Source of the DNA: WHSW01 sp963769945
Lineage (GTDB): Bacteria; Actinomycetota; Thermoleophilia; Solirubrobacterales; 70-9
Assembly (NCBI GenBank): GCA_963769945.1
Contig: CAVYOA010000008.1
Span: 88,525 to 152,524, forward strand
Direction: 5' to 3'
DNA: 64,000 nucleotides
Both the position numbers and the translations under genes were made by a program. The notes beneath the pieces were generated by a model that was not told the DNA's origin, did no database searches, and worked only from the letters and a program-made list of their open reading frames with translations. Each line of letters starts with the position of its first letter. Position 1 is the first letter of the stretch. Below, in pieces: positions 54,482 through 64,000 of this stretch.

Positions 54482-56317
54482 ATGGCCCTTCGAAACGACC
54501 TCAGAAACATCGCCATCGTCGCCCATGTCGACCACGGCAAGACGACGCTGGTCGACGCGATGCTGTGGCAATCGGGGGCCTTTCGCGAGGGCGCCGACAT
54601 CGCCGAGCGGGTGATGGACTCGATGGACCTCGAGCGCGAGAAGGGGATCACGATCCTCGCCAAGAACACCGCGGTTCACCACGGCGAGGTCAAGCTCAAC
54701 ATCGTCGACACGCCCGGTCATGCCGACTTCGGCGGCGAGGTCGAGCGGGCGCTGACGATGGTCGACGGCATCCTGCTCTTGGTCGACGCCTCCGAGGGCC
54801 CGATGCCACAGACGCGATTCGTCCTGCGAAAGGCGCTCGAGTCGCGCCTGCCGGTGATTTTGGTGATCAACAAGGTCGACCGCCCCGACGCCCGCATCGC
54901 CGAGGTCGTCGACGAGGTCTACGAGCTCTTTCTCGACCTCGACGCGACCGACGACCAGGTCGAGTTCCCGATCGTCTACGCCAACGCCAAGGCCGGCTGG
55001 GCGTCGCTGACCGAGGGCGACGTGGGCACCGACCTGCGCCCGCTGCTCGACCTCATGGTCGACCGCATCCCGGCGCCGGAATACGAAGACGGCCACCCGC
55101 TGCAGGCGCATGTGACCAACCTCGACGCCTCGCCCTACGTCGGCCGCCTGGCGCTGTGCCGGGTGCGAAACGGGACGATCCGCCAGGGCGAGCGGATCGC
55201 CTGGTGTCGCTCCGATGGGACGGTGGAGAACGCCACCGTCGCTCATCTCTATGTGACCGAGGCACTCGACCGCGTCGAGGCCGACGAGGCCGGGCCGGGC
55301 GAGATCATCGCCGTCGGCGGGATCGAGGAGGTGACGATCGGCGAGACGCTCGCCGACGCCGAGGATCCGCGGCCGCTGCCGGTGATCACCGTCGACGAGC
55401 CCTCGCTGTCGATCGTGATCGGGATCAACAACGGGCCGCTCGCGGGCAAAGAGGGCTCGAAGCTGACGGCGCGCCAGATCAAGGACCGCCTCGACAAGGA
55501 GCTGGTCGGCAACGTCTCGATCCGCGTCAAGGACACCGAGCGCCCCGATGCCTGGGAGGTCCACGGGCGCGGCGAGTTGCAGCTGGTGGTGCTGTTGGAG
55601 CTGATGCGCCGCGAAGGCTTCGAGATCGTCGCCTCGCAGCCGCAGGTGCTGACGCATGAGATCAACGGCAAGCTGCACGAGCCGACCGAGCGCCTCTCGA
55701 TCGACGTGCCCGAGGATTACGTCGGCGTCGTCACGCAGATGCTGGCGCTGCGAAAGGGCCGCATGGAGCAGATGGTCAACCACTCGACCGGCTGGGTGCG
55801 CCTCGACTACCTCGCGCCGGCGCGCGGGCTGATCGGCTTTCGCACCGAGTTCCTCACCGAGACGCGCGGCACCGGCATCCTTCACCACGTCTTCGACGGC
55901 TGGGAGCCGTGGGCCGGCGACCTGCGCACGCGCCCCACGGGCGCCCTCGTCTCCGATCGCCAGGGTCAGACGGCGAGCTTTGCGATGCACTCGCTGCAGG
56001 ACCGCGGCTCGCTGTTCGTCGGCCCCGGCGAGGACGTCTACGAGGGCATGATCGTGGGCGAGAACTCGCGCTCGGACGACCTCGACGTCAACGCGACCAA
56101 GCAAAAGCACCAGACCAACGTCCGCGCCGCCAGCGCCGACATCCTCGTGCGGCTGATCCCGCCGCGTACGCTCTCGCTGGAGAACGCCTTGGAGTTTCTG
56201 CGCGAGGACGAGTGCGTCGAGATCACGCCCGACAGCCTGCGGCTGCGCAAGGTCGAGCTGGCGAAAGTCGAGCGCGTGAAGCTGGCGCGCAAAGCGAAGC
56301 CGCCCAAGGACGACTGA
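54482..56317 (+). CDS. typA: GTP-binding translational GTPase TypA/BipA
   Basis: The 611-residue protein starts at ATG 54482. The G motifs are AHVDHGKTTLVDAML (G1), KGITILAKN (G2), DTPGHADFGGEVER (G3), INKVDRPDAR (G4) and the EF-G-like domains that follow, with the TypA-specific HEPTERLSIDVPEDYVG and RGLIGFRTEFLTETRGTG. The length is normal. It is a ribosome-associated GTPase involved in assembly and stress response. The K+ channel gene follows after 19 bases and may be co-transcribed. Confidence 0.93.
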   Translation: MALRNDLRNIAIVAHVDHGKTTLVDAMLWQSGAFREGADIAERVMDSMDLEREKGITILAKNTAVHHGEVKLNIVDTPGHADFGGEVERALTMVDGILLLVDASEGPMPQTRFVLRKALESRLPVILVINKVDRPDARIAEVVDEVYELFLDLDATDDQVEFPIVYANAKAGWASLTEGDVGTDLRPLLDLMVDRIPAPEYEDGHPLQAHVTNLDASPYVGRLALCRVRNGTIRQGERIAWCRSDGTVENATVAHLYVTEALDRVEADEAGPGEIIAVGGIEEVTIGETLADAEDPRPLPVITVDEPSLSIVIGINNGPLAGKEGSKLTARQIKDRLDKELVGNVSIRVKDTERPDAWEVHGRGELQLVVLLELMRREGFEIVASQPQVLTHEINGKLHEPTERLSIDVPEDYVGVVTQMLALRKGRMEQMVNHSTGWVRLDYLAPARGLIGFRTEFLTETRGTGILHHVFDGWEPWAGDLRTRPTGALVSDRQGQTASFAMHSLQDRGSLFVGPGEDVYEGMIVGENSRSDDLDVNATKQKHQTNVRAASADILVRLIPPRTLSLENALEFLREDECVEITPDSLRLRKVELAKVERVKLARKAKPPKDD

Positions 56318-56336
56318 GCAGCGGCTGGCGAAGCAG

Positions 56337-57356
56337 ATGGCAGCGTCCACCGGCAAGGAAAACCACATCGCCCTCCCCGGAGCGGAGGCGAGCCCGTTGC
56401 AGAAGATCGGGCGCAGGATGGCGATCGCGCTCGCCCTGATCGTGTTCGTCGCCGTTGTCACCTATGTCGGCCGCGATGGCTACTACGACCCCGAGGACGA
56501 CGAGATCAGCGTGCTCGACGCCTTCTACTACTCGACGGTCTCGATCACGACCACCGGCTACGGCGATATCCGGCCGGTTACCGACGAGGCCCGGCTGATG
56601 ACGACGATCCTGGTCACGCCGGCGCGGATCCTGTTCTTGATCCTGCTCGTCGGCACCACCTTGGAGATACTGGCCGAGCGAAGCCGCCACGCGATCCGCG
56701 TGGCGAGATGGAGGAGGAACTTGCACGACCACACAATCGTCTGCGGATACGGGACCAAGGGACGCGCCGCGGTGAAGACGCTGCTCGGCAAGGGCATCGA
56801 GGCGGAGCGGATCGTCGTCATCGATCCCAACCTCGCCGCGCGCGAGCGCGCCAAGGCCGATGGCCTGGCGGCGATCGCCGGCGACGGCTCGACCCAGGAG
56901 TCGCTGATCGAGGCGGGCGTCTCGACAGCGAGGTCGGTGATCGTCGCCGTCGAGCGCGACGACACCGCGATCCTGGTGACGCTGACCGCGCGCGAGCTCA
57001 ACGCCGAGGCGAAGATCGTCGCGGCTGCACGCGAGGAGGAGAACGTCCACCTGCTCCACCAGGGCGGCGCCAACGGCGTCATCACCTCCTCGGCCGCCGC
57101 CGGCAGGCTGCTCGGGCTCTCGAGCGACACCCCGCAGGTGAGCGAGGTGATCGAGGACATCCTCACCCTCGGAGAGGGTCTCGACATCGTCGAGCGCGAG
57201 GTCGATGCAGCGGAGGCCGATCAGGCGCGCTCGCGCGAGGTCGGGGCGATGTGCCTCGGCGTCGTTCGCGACGGCGAGCTGATCCGCTTCGACGACCCGC
57301 GCTCAGCCGACCTGCGCGAGGGCGACAAGGTGATCGAGCTGCGCGGCCGCGGGTAG
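56337..57356 (+). CDS. Potassium channel protein with TrkA-N/C (RCK) domains
   Basis: The 339-residue protein is read from ATG 56337. A membrane helix (~28-46), a pore loop with SITTTGYGDI (selectivity filter TTGYGD) and a second helix (~85-105) form a two-TM K+ channel. A RCK domain follows: IVCGYGTKGRAAVKTLL (nucleotide loop), VIDPN, GDGSTQESLIEAG, and a C-terminal TrkA-C part (VGAMCLGVVRDGELIRF). It resembles the MthK-type family and would control K+ flow in response to a cytosolic ligand. Confidence 0.88.
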   Translation: MAASTGKENHIALPGAEASPLQKIGRRMAIALALIVFVAVVTYVGRDGYYDPEDDEISVLDAFYYSTVSITTTGYGDIRPVTDEARLMTTILVTPARILFLILLVGTTLEILAERSRHAIRVARWRRNLHDHTIVCGYGTKGRAAVKTLLGKGIEAERIVVIDPNLAARERAKADGLAAIAGDGSTQESLIEAGVSTARSVIVAVERDDTAILVTLTARELNAEAKIVAAAREEENVHLLHQGGANGVITSSAAAGRLLGLSSDTPQVSEVIEDILTLGEGLDIVEREVDAAEADQARSREVGAMCLGVVRDGELIRFDDPRSADLREGDKVIELRGRG

Positions 57357-57440
57357 CCGCCCCTTTGGTTCGACTGCGTGTGACACGGGCGGGCGTCGTT
57401 CGCCAACATGGCTCGATCCCCGCCCCAGACCGATCGGAGA

Positions 57441-57962
57441 ATGATCTTGACGACGAAGGCCGAGTTCGACGCACAGCAGTGGCAGACGATCACCGAGGGT
57501 CCGGCGCTCGCCGGCCTGATCGTGGTCTCCGCCCAGCGCGGCGGCACGATCCGCGAGAGCGTGGCGATGGCGAAGGTCTACGCCGAGGCGAAGAAGACGC
57601 ACGCGGGACAGGATCTGCTCGGCGAGATCGCTGAGAAGCCGCCGCACCTCGCCACGAAGGAATTCAGCAGCCTCGAGGACCTGCGCACCGTAGGGATGGA
57701 GCGGATTCGAAACGCCGTCACGATCCTCGAGCCGAAGGCGACGCCGGAGGAGGTCGAGTCCTACAAGCAGTTCTGCCTCACGGTCGGCGAACGCGCAGCC
57801 GAGGCCGACAAGTCGGGCGGGTTTCTCGGCGTCGGCGGCGAGCGCGTCACCGACTCCGAGAGCGCAGCGCTCGACGAGCTCGCTTCGACGCTCGGCGTCG
57901 AGCGAGCGGCAGGTTCGTCATCGCCGAGCACCGCCGAGCAGCCGCCGGCACAACAGGAGTAA
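57441..57962 (+). CDS. Uncharacterised alpha-helical protein
   Basis: The 173-residue protein is read from the internal ATG 57441 (MILTTKAEFDAQQW); an upstream start at 57408 is also open. It has alternating helices (ITEGPALAGLIVVSAQRGGTIRESVAMAKVYAEAKK, ATPEEVESYKQFCLTVGERAAEAD) and a GGFLGVGG motif, with a disordered Ser/Pro/Gln end. It belongs to a conserved actinobacterial group without a name that I recognise. The LPG-synthase-like gene begins ten bases later. Confidence 0.6.
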   Translation: MILTTKAEFDAQQWQTITEGPALAGLIVVSAQRGGTIRESVAMAKVYAEAKKTHAGQDLLGEIAEKPPHLATKEFSSLEDLRTVGMERIRNAVTILEPKATPEEVESYKQFCLTVGERAAEADKSGGFLGVGGERVTDSESAALDELASTLGVERAAGSSSPSTAEQPPAQQE

Positions 57963-57971
57963 GCGGCCCGC

Positions 57972-59046
57972 TTGAAGGCAGCGTTCGCTCTCCACCCGCG
58001 CCTGGCTCGGCCGCCATCCGGTCGCGGTCACGCTCGTCTGCACCCTGGCGGTCACGGCTGCGCTCGTCTACGGCCTCTGGGACAAGCGCGACGATTTCGC
58101 CGAGTCGTTCAGCAGCGCATCGCTGGCGGTGCTCGCCGCGGCGGCCGCGCTGCAGATCGTTTGGCTGATCGCGCGCAGCGAGGCCTGGCATGTCTGTGTC
58201 GGTGCGGCCGGCGGCGACGTCGATCGCCGTCGCCTCTACCGGGCCTCTGCGGTCGGCTACCTCGGCAATCTCTTCAACAGCCACGTCGGCATGGGCGTGC
58301 GGATCGCTGCGCTGCGGCGCTCCTCGCCCGACGACAGCCCCAACATCTCGACCCTGATCACGGCCGAGATGCCGATCATCGTCGTCGAGATCGCGCTCGC
58401 GGCGATCTGCTCGTTCACCCTGATCGGCCCGCTCGGGCTCCCATGGTGGGCGCCGGTGATCTTCCTCGCCGTCGCCGGCGCGATCTTCTACGGCGTGACC
58501 AAGCTCTCGCACGGAAAGCAGAAGGGCTTTTGGGCCGGGCTGGGCGTGATGCGCGGCCTGCGCAGCCGCTGGCTGATCATCGGCCTGGTCTGTTTCGCCA
58601 CGGGCGGACAGGTGGTGCGCAACTGGGTCGTGCTCCAGGGCCTCGGCGTCGACGTCTCGGTCTTCGACGCGATGGCGCTGCTGATCGGCGCCGCCGTCGT
58701 CGGCCTGCTGCCGGTCGGCCCCACGCTCGGCGTCACCACCGCTGTCTTGATCCTCGGCTCCAACGGTGTCGCGGTCACGGCGGCAGCGGGTGCATTGCTG
58801 ACCGCCACGGGCGCGGTCGGAGCGCTGGCGTTCGCGGGCTGGGCGCTGGCCGACGGCACCTGGCTGCGCTGGCGGCGTGGGCAAGACGAGCGGCCGAGGC
58901 GGCGCGCGAGCCGCGAGCCGCGCCCGAACCACAACGCGCCACGCCCGAGGGTCCGGTGCCCGAGCCGCTGCCCGAACCGCACATCAGCCTCTAACGCGAT
59001 CAAGGCCGAAGGCCGGCGAGGGGTGCGAGCTAGGCTTGGGCGATGA
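57972..59046 (+). pseudogene. LPG-synthase-TM (UPF0104)-type membrane protein, frameshifted
   Basis: From TTG 57972, repairing one GC at ~57983 (GCG to GCGCG) joins the start to TRAWLGRHPVAVTLV in the main frame. That frame continues with six or seven membrane helices (IVWLIARSEAWHVCVG, YLGNLFNSHVGMGVRIAAL, AEMPIIVVEIALAAICSF), the pattern of the lysylphosphatidylglycerol-synthase TM family. The C-terminal tail is unclear: the main frame ends at 59046, overlapping the next ATG by ATGA, while a second frame gives a natural Pro/Glu tail ending at 58994. No synthetase domain is attached. Confidence 0.62.
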
Positions 59047-59711
59047 GCGACGCCAAGCGAGTAAGCCGGTTCGGGTTCGTCAACACCTACCTCGTCGACG
59101 AACCCGACGGCCTCACCGCGATCGACACGATGATCCCCGGCTCGGCGAGCAAGATCGTCGCTGCGGCGGCGGAGCTCGGCAAGCCGATCGTCCGCATCCT
59201 GCTCACCCACGCTCACAGCGACCACGTCGGGTCGGTCGACTCGCTCTACGCCGAGCTGCGCGACCCCGAGCTGATCATCTCCACTCGCGACTCGCGCTTG
59301 CTGCAAAAGGACAAGACGATGGACCCGGGCGAGCCCGACGCCAAGCTCAAGGGCGGCTTCCCGGGAACCAAGACCTCCCCGGATCGCACGATCGCCGCCG
59401 GCGACACGGTCGGCTCGCTCGAGGCGGTCGCGGCGCCCGGCCACACTCCGGGTCAGCTCGCCTTCGTCGACCCGCGCGACGGCACCCTCTACTGCGCCGA
59501 CGCCTACGCGACGCTCGGCGGCGTCGCCACCTGCGCCAAGGCGAACCCCCGCTTCCCGCTCCCGGCGCTCGCCACCTGGCACAAGCCCACCGCGCTGGAA
59601 ACGGCGCGGGCGCTGCGAGCGCTCGACCCCAAGCGCCTCGCCCCCGGACACGGCAAGGTCGTCGAGAACCCGGGCGCGGCGATGGACGAAGCGATCGCGA
59701 AGGCGAGCTAG
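59043..59711 (+). CDS. MBL-fold metallo-hydrolase
   Basis: The 222-residue protein is read from ATG 59043. Motifs are FGFVNTYLVDEPDGL, THAHSDHVGS (HxHxDH metal site), APGHTPGQLAFVD and LYCADAYAT with later Gly-His in LAPGHGKV. This is a typical glyoxalase II-like hydrolase. The substrate is unknown. It is in the same direction as, and overlaps, the LPG-synthase-TM gene. Confidence 0.87.
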   Translation: MSDAKRVSRFGFVNTYLVDEPDGLTAIDTMIPGSASKIVAAAAELGKPIVRILLTHAHSDHVGSVDSLYAELRDPELIISTRDSRLLQKDKTMDPGEPDAKLKGGFPGTKTSPDRTIAAGDTVGSLEAVAAPGHTPGQLAFVDPRDGTLYCADAYATLGGVATCAKANPRFPLPALATWHKPTALETARALRALDPKRLAPGHGKVVENPGAAMDEAIAKAS

Positions 59712-59724
59712 CAGCTAGACGGTC

Positions 59725-59913
59725 TCAGGCGTCGCGCTCGGAGCGCTCGCGCTCGGCGAGCTTCTCCTCGAGGTAGGCCGCCTTGTCGCCGCGGCGGCGG
59801 TGCTGGTCCTCTTCGTCGGGCGTGGCGGACTTCACCTCGGCCTTGCGCTCGGTGGTCTTGCGGTCCTTTTGCTTTACGCGCAGTTCCTGGGTCTCGGTTT
59901 TCTTGTCGGTCAT
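59725..59913 (-). CDS. Small charged protein
   Basis: The 62-residue protein is read from ATG 59913. It is almost entirely charged (TDKKTETQELRVKQKDRKTT, EEKLAERERSERDA) with helix-forming heptads and no hydrophobic core, probably a disordered or coiled-coil peptide. No family is recognised. It converges with the MBL gene at a 13-base distance. This is moderately supported by its good start and composition. Confidence 0.45.
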   Translation of the reverse strand: MTDKKTETQELRVKQKDRKTTERKAEVKSATPDEEDQHRRRGDKAAYLEEKLAERERSERDA

Positions 59914-60001
59914 CTGTTGCCTCTGGGTTCGAGTTTGTGAGCTTTGAGGCTAACAAGCGGCGGGGTCAGCTTCGTGACGCTCGGCTACGAGCTTGCCGAG
60001 G

Positions 60002-61319
60002 TCAGCGCTGGTCGAGCGCGGTCCAGACGCCGTCCTGCTTGCGGTAGCCGAGCCAGACCGAGGAGATCTGCTTGCGGGCCATCCGCTGTCGCAGGCGCTG
60101 GACCTCGAAACCGGTGCGGGGCACCGCATGCGTTGCCTTGCGGCGCTTGCAGGCGGCGCGGGCTTTCGCCGCCTTGACCGGCTCAGCCAAGACGATCCAC
60201 TTGCCAGTTGCCTTACGGCAAGCGACCGGCAGCTCGGTACGGCAGGGCTTCGATCGCCAGCGCCCGAACGGCAGCGCCTTGCTGACGCGCTGGACGCGCG
60301 CAGCGGCCGCGGGCGGGCTGTCCCGCGGCCCAGCTCCAGACGAGGGCCTCGAAGCGAGGGTCGTCGGGGACGACCTGGTCGAGGTCGATCAGGTCGACGC
60401 CGCAACGGGCCATGCTCGCGGCCACCTCGGCGGTGATCCGGTCGCGTTTCTGGGCGCCGCCGCCCTGAGCGATGCCCTCGGTGAGCCGGGTGCTGTCCTC
60501 GAAGTAGCGGATCATCTTCTGCTTGTAGACCGGCCGCGCCACCTCTTGGTCGCACTCGTTGTAATCGCGGTAGTCGAGGGGCCGCCCCTCCTCGTGGGCC
60601 TCTTTCCAGTCGAAGATCACGGCCGGCCAGCCGCTGCCGGGCCCGCAGTCGCTGACCAGGACCACTTGGGCGCCGGCCGCGCGGACGTCGTCGCGGCTGA
60701 GGTCGAGCGGCAGCGCGGCGCATTCGCCGGGCGGCGGCTGGGGAGGTCTGAAGAGAAGCGTTCCGAGCTTCTGCTCGAGGATCGCCGCGGCGGCGTCATA
60801 GCCGGCGGCGTTCTCGAGCTCGTCCTGGAGGTGGACGTTGATCACCTGCCCGGCGTTGGCAGGGTCGCGAAGCCAGGCGACGATCGGGTCGAGCACCTGA
60901 TCGAGCGTCGGCTCGTTCGTGCACCCGGCATGACCCTCGGCCGCTCCGCGGGCGTGGCAAACGACGACCGCCTTCCCGGTTGAGCCCACGCGGGTGAACC
61001 AGTGAAGGTCGAGCTCGATGCTGCGGACCCCGAGATCGAGCTGCTCGACGATCCTGATCTGCTGGTTGGAGTCGTTGGCGGAGATCGTGTCGCCGACCTC
61101 GGCCGTGCTGTTGAAGGAGTTGTGAGTGCCGACCCAGGGCGCGTCGCGGTAGCCGACGTCGCTCGAGAGCTCGTACTGGAGGGCGAGCGCCTGGCGGACC
61201 CACTCGGGGCTTTCGGCGCGCTGAGTGGTCTGCTGGCCCGAGGCGGTGCCGATCATCGCCGAGGTCAAGGTTGCGCCGGCGATGGCCAGCGCGCAAAGGA
61301 CTCTTCCTATCCTGCCCAC
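60002..61319 (-). pseudogene. Secreted PLC-like phosphodiesterase, frameshifted
   Basis: ATG 61319 begins a signal peptide (GRVLCALAIAGATLTSAMIG). The PI-PLC-like barrel shows APWVGTHNSFNS (catalytic His), GVRSIELDLHW, VVVCHARG, VHLQDELEN and VDLIDLDQVVPDD. The frame ends early at 60213, but adding GC at ~60297 leads into a Lys/Arg-rich C-terminal domain (VSKALPFGRWRSKP, KATGKWIVLAEP, WLGYRKQDGVWTALDQR) and a stop at 60002. That gives ~438 residues. It probably hydrolyses glycerophosphodiesters or phosphoinositides outside the cell. Confidence 0.75.
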
Positions 61320-61399
61320 CTGTCGAATCGTAGGTTCTTCACGTGCCCCGGGCGCCGGTTGGGCGGCCGTCGGTTCCTCCCGCAGGCAACCGCCATCTA

Positions 61400-61651
61400 C
61401 TAGGACACCCCTCGATGTCGAACGACGCGTGGCGCGTACTCGACTCGCACGAGCTCATCGTCCTCGAAGAGGATCTCGGCCAATCGAATCTCATACGGAT
61501 CGCCTAACACCGAGAGCTTCGCGGCCGGTCCATGAGAGCGCACGGACCAGCGGCCGGCCAATGCTCGTGGGTGGTTCGCAACGTCGCGGCGCCAGAACGC
61601 GAAGTTCGAACCGTGCAGCTCGAACAGCTCGTCGAGTTGCTCGGATCGCAT
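61400..61651 (-). CDS. Small protein downstream of the restriction gene
   Basis: The 83-residue protein is read from ATG 61651, 13 bases after the HsdR stop, so it is likely co-transcribed. It has no Cys and has regular mixed alpha/beta content (SEQLDELFELHGSNFAFWRRD, PYEIRLAEILFEDDELVRVEYAPR). No family is recognised. Its link to restriction or to regulation of the locus rests only on position. Confidence 0.5.
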   Translation of the reverse strand: MRSEQLDELFELHGSNFAFWRRDVANHPRALAGRWSVRSHGPAAKLSVLGDPYEIRLAEILFEDDELVRVEYAPRVVRHRGVS

Positions 61652-61664
61652 GCCTGGCCGCAGA

Positions 61665-64000
61665 CTATTGCCAATGGTCCTTGACGTATTCCTCGACCTC
61701 GATCTCGGGCAGCTCGCGGGTGCTGTTGTTCATCCGCACCCAGAACACCTCGCGGCCTGTCGCTCATCCGCGCCGTGACGGGCACCGACGAGCGCGCCAC
61801 GTCGACCGGCAGATCTCGCTCGTCCGTCGACCTGATCGATCCGCGCCCGCGTCCGCATCACGGCGGTGTGCTGTGAGCGCGTTGATGAGGTGGGTCGTCA
61901 GCCAGTTGACGAAGCCGTCGCCGTTCGGCGGCTTCACGAGCGGCAGTGTCGTGGCCGAGCCCGATCGGTCCGACGCTCGTCGCCGACGCCGATGAAGAGC
62001 GTGCCGCCGTCGGTGTTCAGGAAGCCGGCGATCGTCTTCACGACCGCGTCCTCCATCCGCTTGTCCTTGCGCGCCTCGCGGAGGTTCCAGCGCGCCGTCG
62101 ACTTGAACTCGACCTCGTAGGTCTCGTCGCTCGGCGATCAGCTCCTCGCTCGGCACCGCGAAGAACGCCTTGTCGCCGCGGAGCTGCTCGGCGACCAGCT
62201 CGGCGAAGCTCGCGGTCGGTCGATCTGCTCGACGACCGCTCGCGGTGATCGGTCTCGACGTCGATGCTCGCCGTCGCGGCGCCCGCCGCCGGCGTGCGCG
62301 GCTGCCACGGCCGCCGGCTCGACGTGGCGCGGCCTCGTCGTAGACGCTGCTGCCCGTCGTCGTAGTAGCTGGCGAAGATGTGGTTGAAGACGTCGTCGGC
62401 CTTGCGCTCCCAGGTCTCGGGGTCGTAGGCGTCGGGCAGCTCGTCGAGGACGTCCTTGACGAGCACGCGCGCCGCCTCGCGCGTCTCCGCCTTCCGGCGC
62501 CAGTCGAGCACGAGGCGATCCTGGATGTGCGCCAGCAGCTTGCGTGCGACCTGCCTTGACCTCGTCGCGCTGCTCGTCGGTCAGCACCGGGTCCGGCTTG
62601 GTCAGCAGGTCGAAGACGGCGAGCTCCTCCTCGGTGAGGCCCTCGCGCACGGCCCGCTGCTCCTCCTCCGAGAGCTCGCGCGAGAGCGACTGCAGCCGGC
62701 GCAGGATCTCGTCGATGTTGAGGCTGCCGGCGTTGTACTCGGCGATCAGCTTCTCGATCCGCTCGACGAGGTCGAGCCGCGTCGGGTTGCGCCGCGCCGC
62801 TCGCCTCGACCTGGTCGCCGAGCTGGCCGGCGAGCCGCTGGGCCGCCGATCGCTTGCGGCCGGCGAGGCGCGCGGCGAGCGCGTCGAAGTCGATCGCGTT
62901 CAGGTCGATCAGCGGGTCGGCGTCGGCGCCCTCGGCCGCCGCGCGGATGACGTACTCCTCCGCGCCGACCGAGCGGTCGAGCAGCTCGCTGGACCGCGCC
63001 CGGACACGTGCGACAGGTCGGGCGGCTGCGTCGAGCGAGCGGATCGTCTCGGCGAGGTGCGCGCGACGCCGACGACGCGCGCGTGCGGCGCCGCGGCCGG
63101 GTCGGGCAGGATCGCCGCGAACAGCCGCCGCACCGCGGTCCGAGCGCTCGAGGAACGCCGCGCCGCGTCACCGTCGTCGACGAGCAGCGCCTCGACCGCC
63201 GCGTCGCGCAGCGCGATGAACTCGAAGCCCTCGGCGCGCGGCGAGCTCGTCGAGGTCGACGTCCCAGCGCTCGCGCGAACTCGACGCAGCTCGCCGATCT
63301 CCTCCTCGAGCTCGCCGACGAGCGCCGCCTTGTCGCGGATGACGTCTCGACGCGCTCGTCGCCGTCGCGGGCCGCCGCGTAGATCGCGAGCGCCGCCTCG
63401 AGGTGGCGGAAGACGCCGACGTAGTCGACGATCAGCCCGTTCTCCTTCTCGGGGAAGACGCGGTTCGCGCGGGCGATCGTCTGCATCAGCGTGTGGTTGC
63501 GCATCGGGCGGTCGAGGTAGATCGTCGAGCACGACGGCACGTCGAAGCCGGTCATCCACATCGCGCAGACGAACACGAGCCGCAACGGGTCGTCCGGGTC
63601 CTTGAAGCGCTCGTCGAGGTCCTCGTCGATCATCCGCTCGCGGTGCGGCGCGATGTCGAGCCCGAGCTCGCTGCAGGTCGGCGATCTCGTTCTGGGCCTG
63701 GGAGACGACGACCGCCATGTCGGTCTCTCCATGAACGCGATCTGCTCGTCGAGCCCGGCCCGCTCGAGCTCGGCAGCGCGCCGCGCGCTCCTCGCAGCTC
63801 GGCGAGGTGCTCTGCCCACTCCTCGCGCGACGAGGTCGTACATCCGCACCGCGGTCGCCTTGTCGATCGCGACGAACATCGCCTTGCCGAGGAAGCCGCG
63901 GCCGACGAAGTGGCGGACGAGGTCCGCGGCGATCCGGCGCAGCCGCTCCGGCCGGGTGATCAGCTGGTACTCGGTCGCGAAGCGCCGCGCGAGCGCCTGC
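61665..64000 (-). pseudogene. HsdR-type type I restriction subunit with AlbA_2-like C-terminus, many frameshifts, 5' end outside window
   Basis: The helicase part contains FVAIDKATAVRMYDLV, the region AMWMTGFDVPSCSTIYLDRPMRNHT and IARANRVFPEKENG (motifs V and VI of the SF2 motor). After a linker with HIFASYYDDGQ, the end reads EVEFKSTARWNLREARKDKRMEDA, AGFLNTDGGTLFIGV, KPPNGDGFVNWLTTHLINAL and FWVRMNNSTRELPE, an AlbA_2 (Schlafen-like) module. At least ten 1-2-base deletions interrupt the frame. The nuclease and specificity parts are outside the window. It may be a live gene damaged by poor sequence, or a decaying one. Confidence 0.68.

Noticed and set aside
54464..56461. Very long open frame antisense to typA (and similar ones antisense to glnN and the ceramidase gene)
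   Set aside because: In high-GC DNA the third-position bias of a real gene opens the complementary frame. The antisense products are Arg/Leu/Asp/Val-rich without motifs, while the sense frames carry complete family motifs.

Overview
The window is high-GC DNA with densely packed genes, initiator tRNA and protein families typical of Actinobacteriota. These include a deazaflavin (F420)-type nitroreductase, type III glutamine synthetase, many secreted PKD / beta-helix / choice-of-anchor proteins, GYD and UBP-type zinc-finger proteins, and an EmrB/QacA-type MFS pump. The style is closest to Thermoleophilia (Solirubrobacterales), but this is inference from protein character and no marker gene was placed. 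Most of the window is ordinary chromosome with short operons of mixed orientation. There is one accessory island at a tRNA gene (about 23.5-25.7 kb) and one restriction locus at the right edge (61.4-64 kb).

Layout. 0-9 kb: end of a desaturase-like oxidoreductase, a CAP-domain secreted protein, a YeeE/YedE sulfur transporter, a 5'-truncated PKD protein, a DUF2231-Rieske protein, a broken copper protein, a beta-helix/PKD secreted protein and a small membrane protein. 9-12.6 kb: winged-helix protein, UBP zinc finger plus MFS pump, small DUF7218-like protein. 12.6-16.8 kb: a three-gene operon (SbnA-like synthase, FAD/NAD(P)-binding protein, Y4yA-type PLP decarboxylase) that looks like a diaminopropionate-type biosynthetic cassette. 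16.8-23 kb: zinc dehydrogenases, a RibD/DHFR-like reductase, a frameshifted PEP-mutase/isocitrate-lyase-fold enzyme, GNAT, a SnoaL-like protein and an RTX-type secreted protein. 23.2-25.7 kb: a histone-like protein, then an array of recombinase 3' ends and repeated att arms beside tRNA-fMet. 26-46.6 kb: MBL hydrolase/SDR pair, Ppx/GppA, two secreted clan-A glycosidase-like proteins, a molybdopterin oxidoreductase, enoyl-CoA hydratase, a Ser/Thr kinase with TPR sensor, acyl-CoA ligase, amidase, cupredoxin lipoprotein, ceramidase and glutamine synthetase. 46.6-61.3 kb: paired 41-nt hairpins, nitroreductase, M14 and M3 peptidases, an EEP phosphatase, cupin, a DEAD-box helicase and a zinc-ribbon regulator with similar leaders, DUF2294 and GYD proteins, TypA, a K+ channel, an LPG-synthase-TM protein, MBL hydrolase and a PLC-like phosphodiesterase. 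61.4-64 kb: an HsdR-type restriction motor with a C-terminal AlbA_2-like domain, heavily frameshifted, followed by an 83-aa partner.

The main observations are these. (1) At least eight genes are broken by frameshifts that are each repaired by turning one GC back into GCGC, which points to a recurrent 2-nt collapse and not to independent gene death. (2) There is a serial-integration array at tRNA-fMet, where a 45-nt att arm encodes the same 15-16-residue tail on three different frames. (3) The adjacent helicase and zinc-ribbon genes carry duplicated structured leaders. (4) Two matched 41-nt hairpins lie downstream of glutamine synthetase. (5) The SbnA/Y4yA operon has no siderophore synthetase within view.
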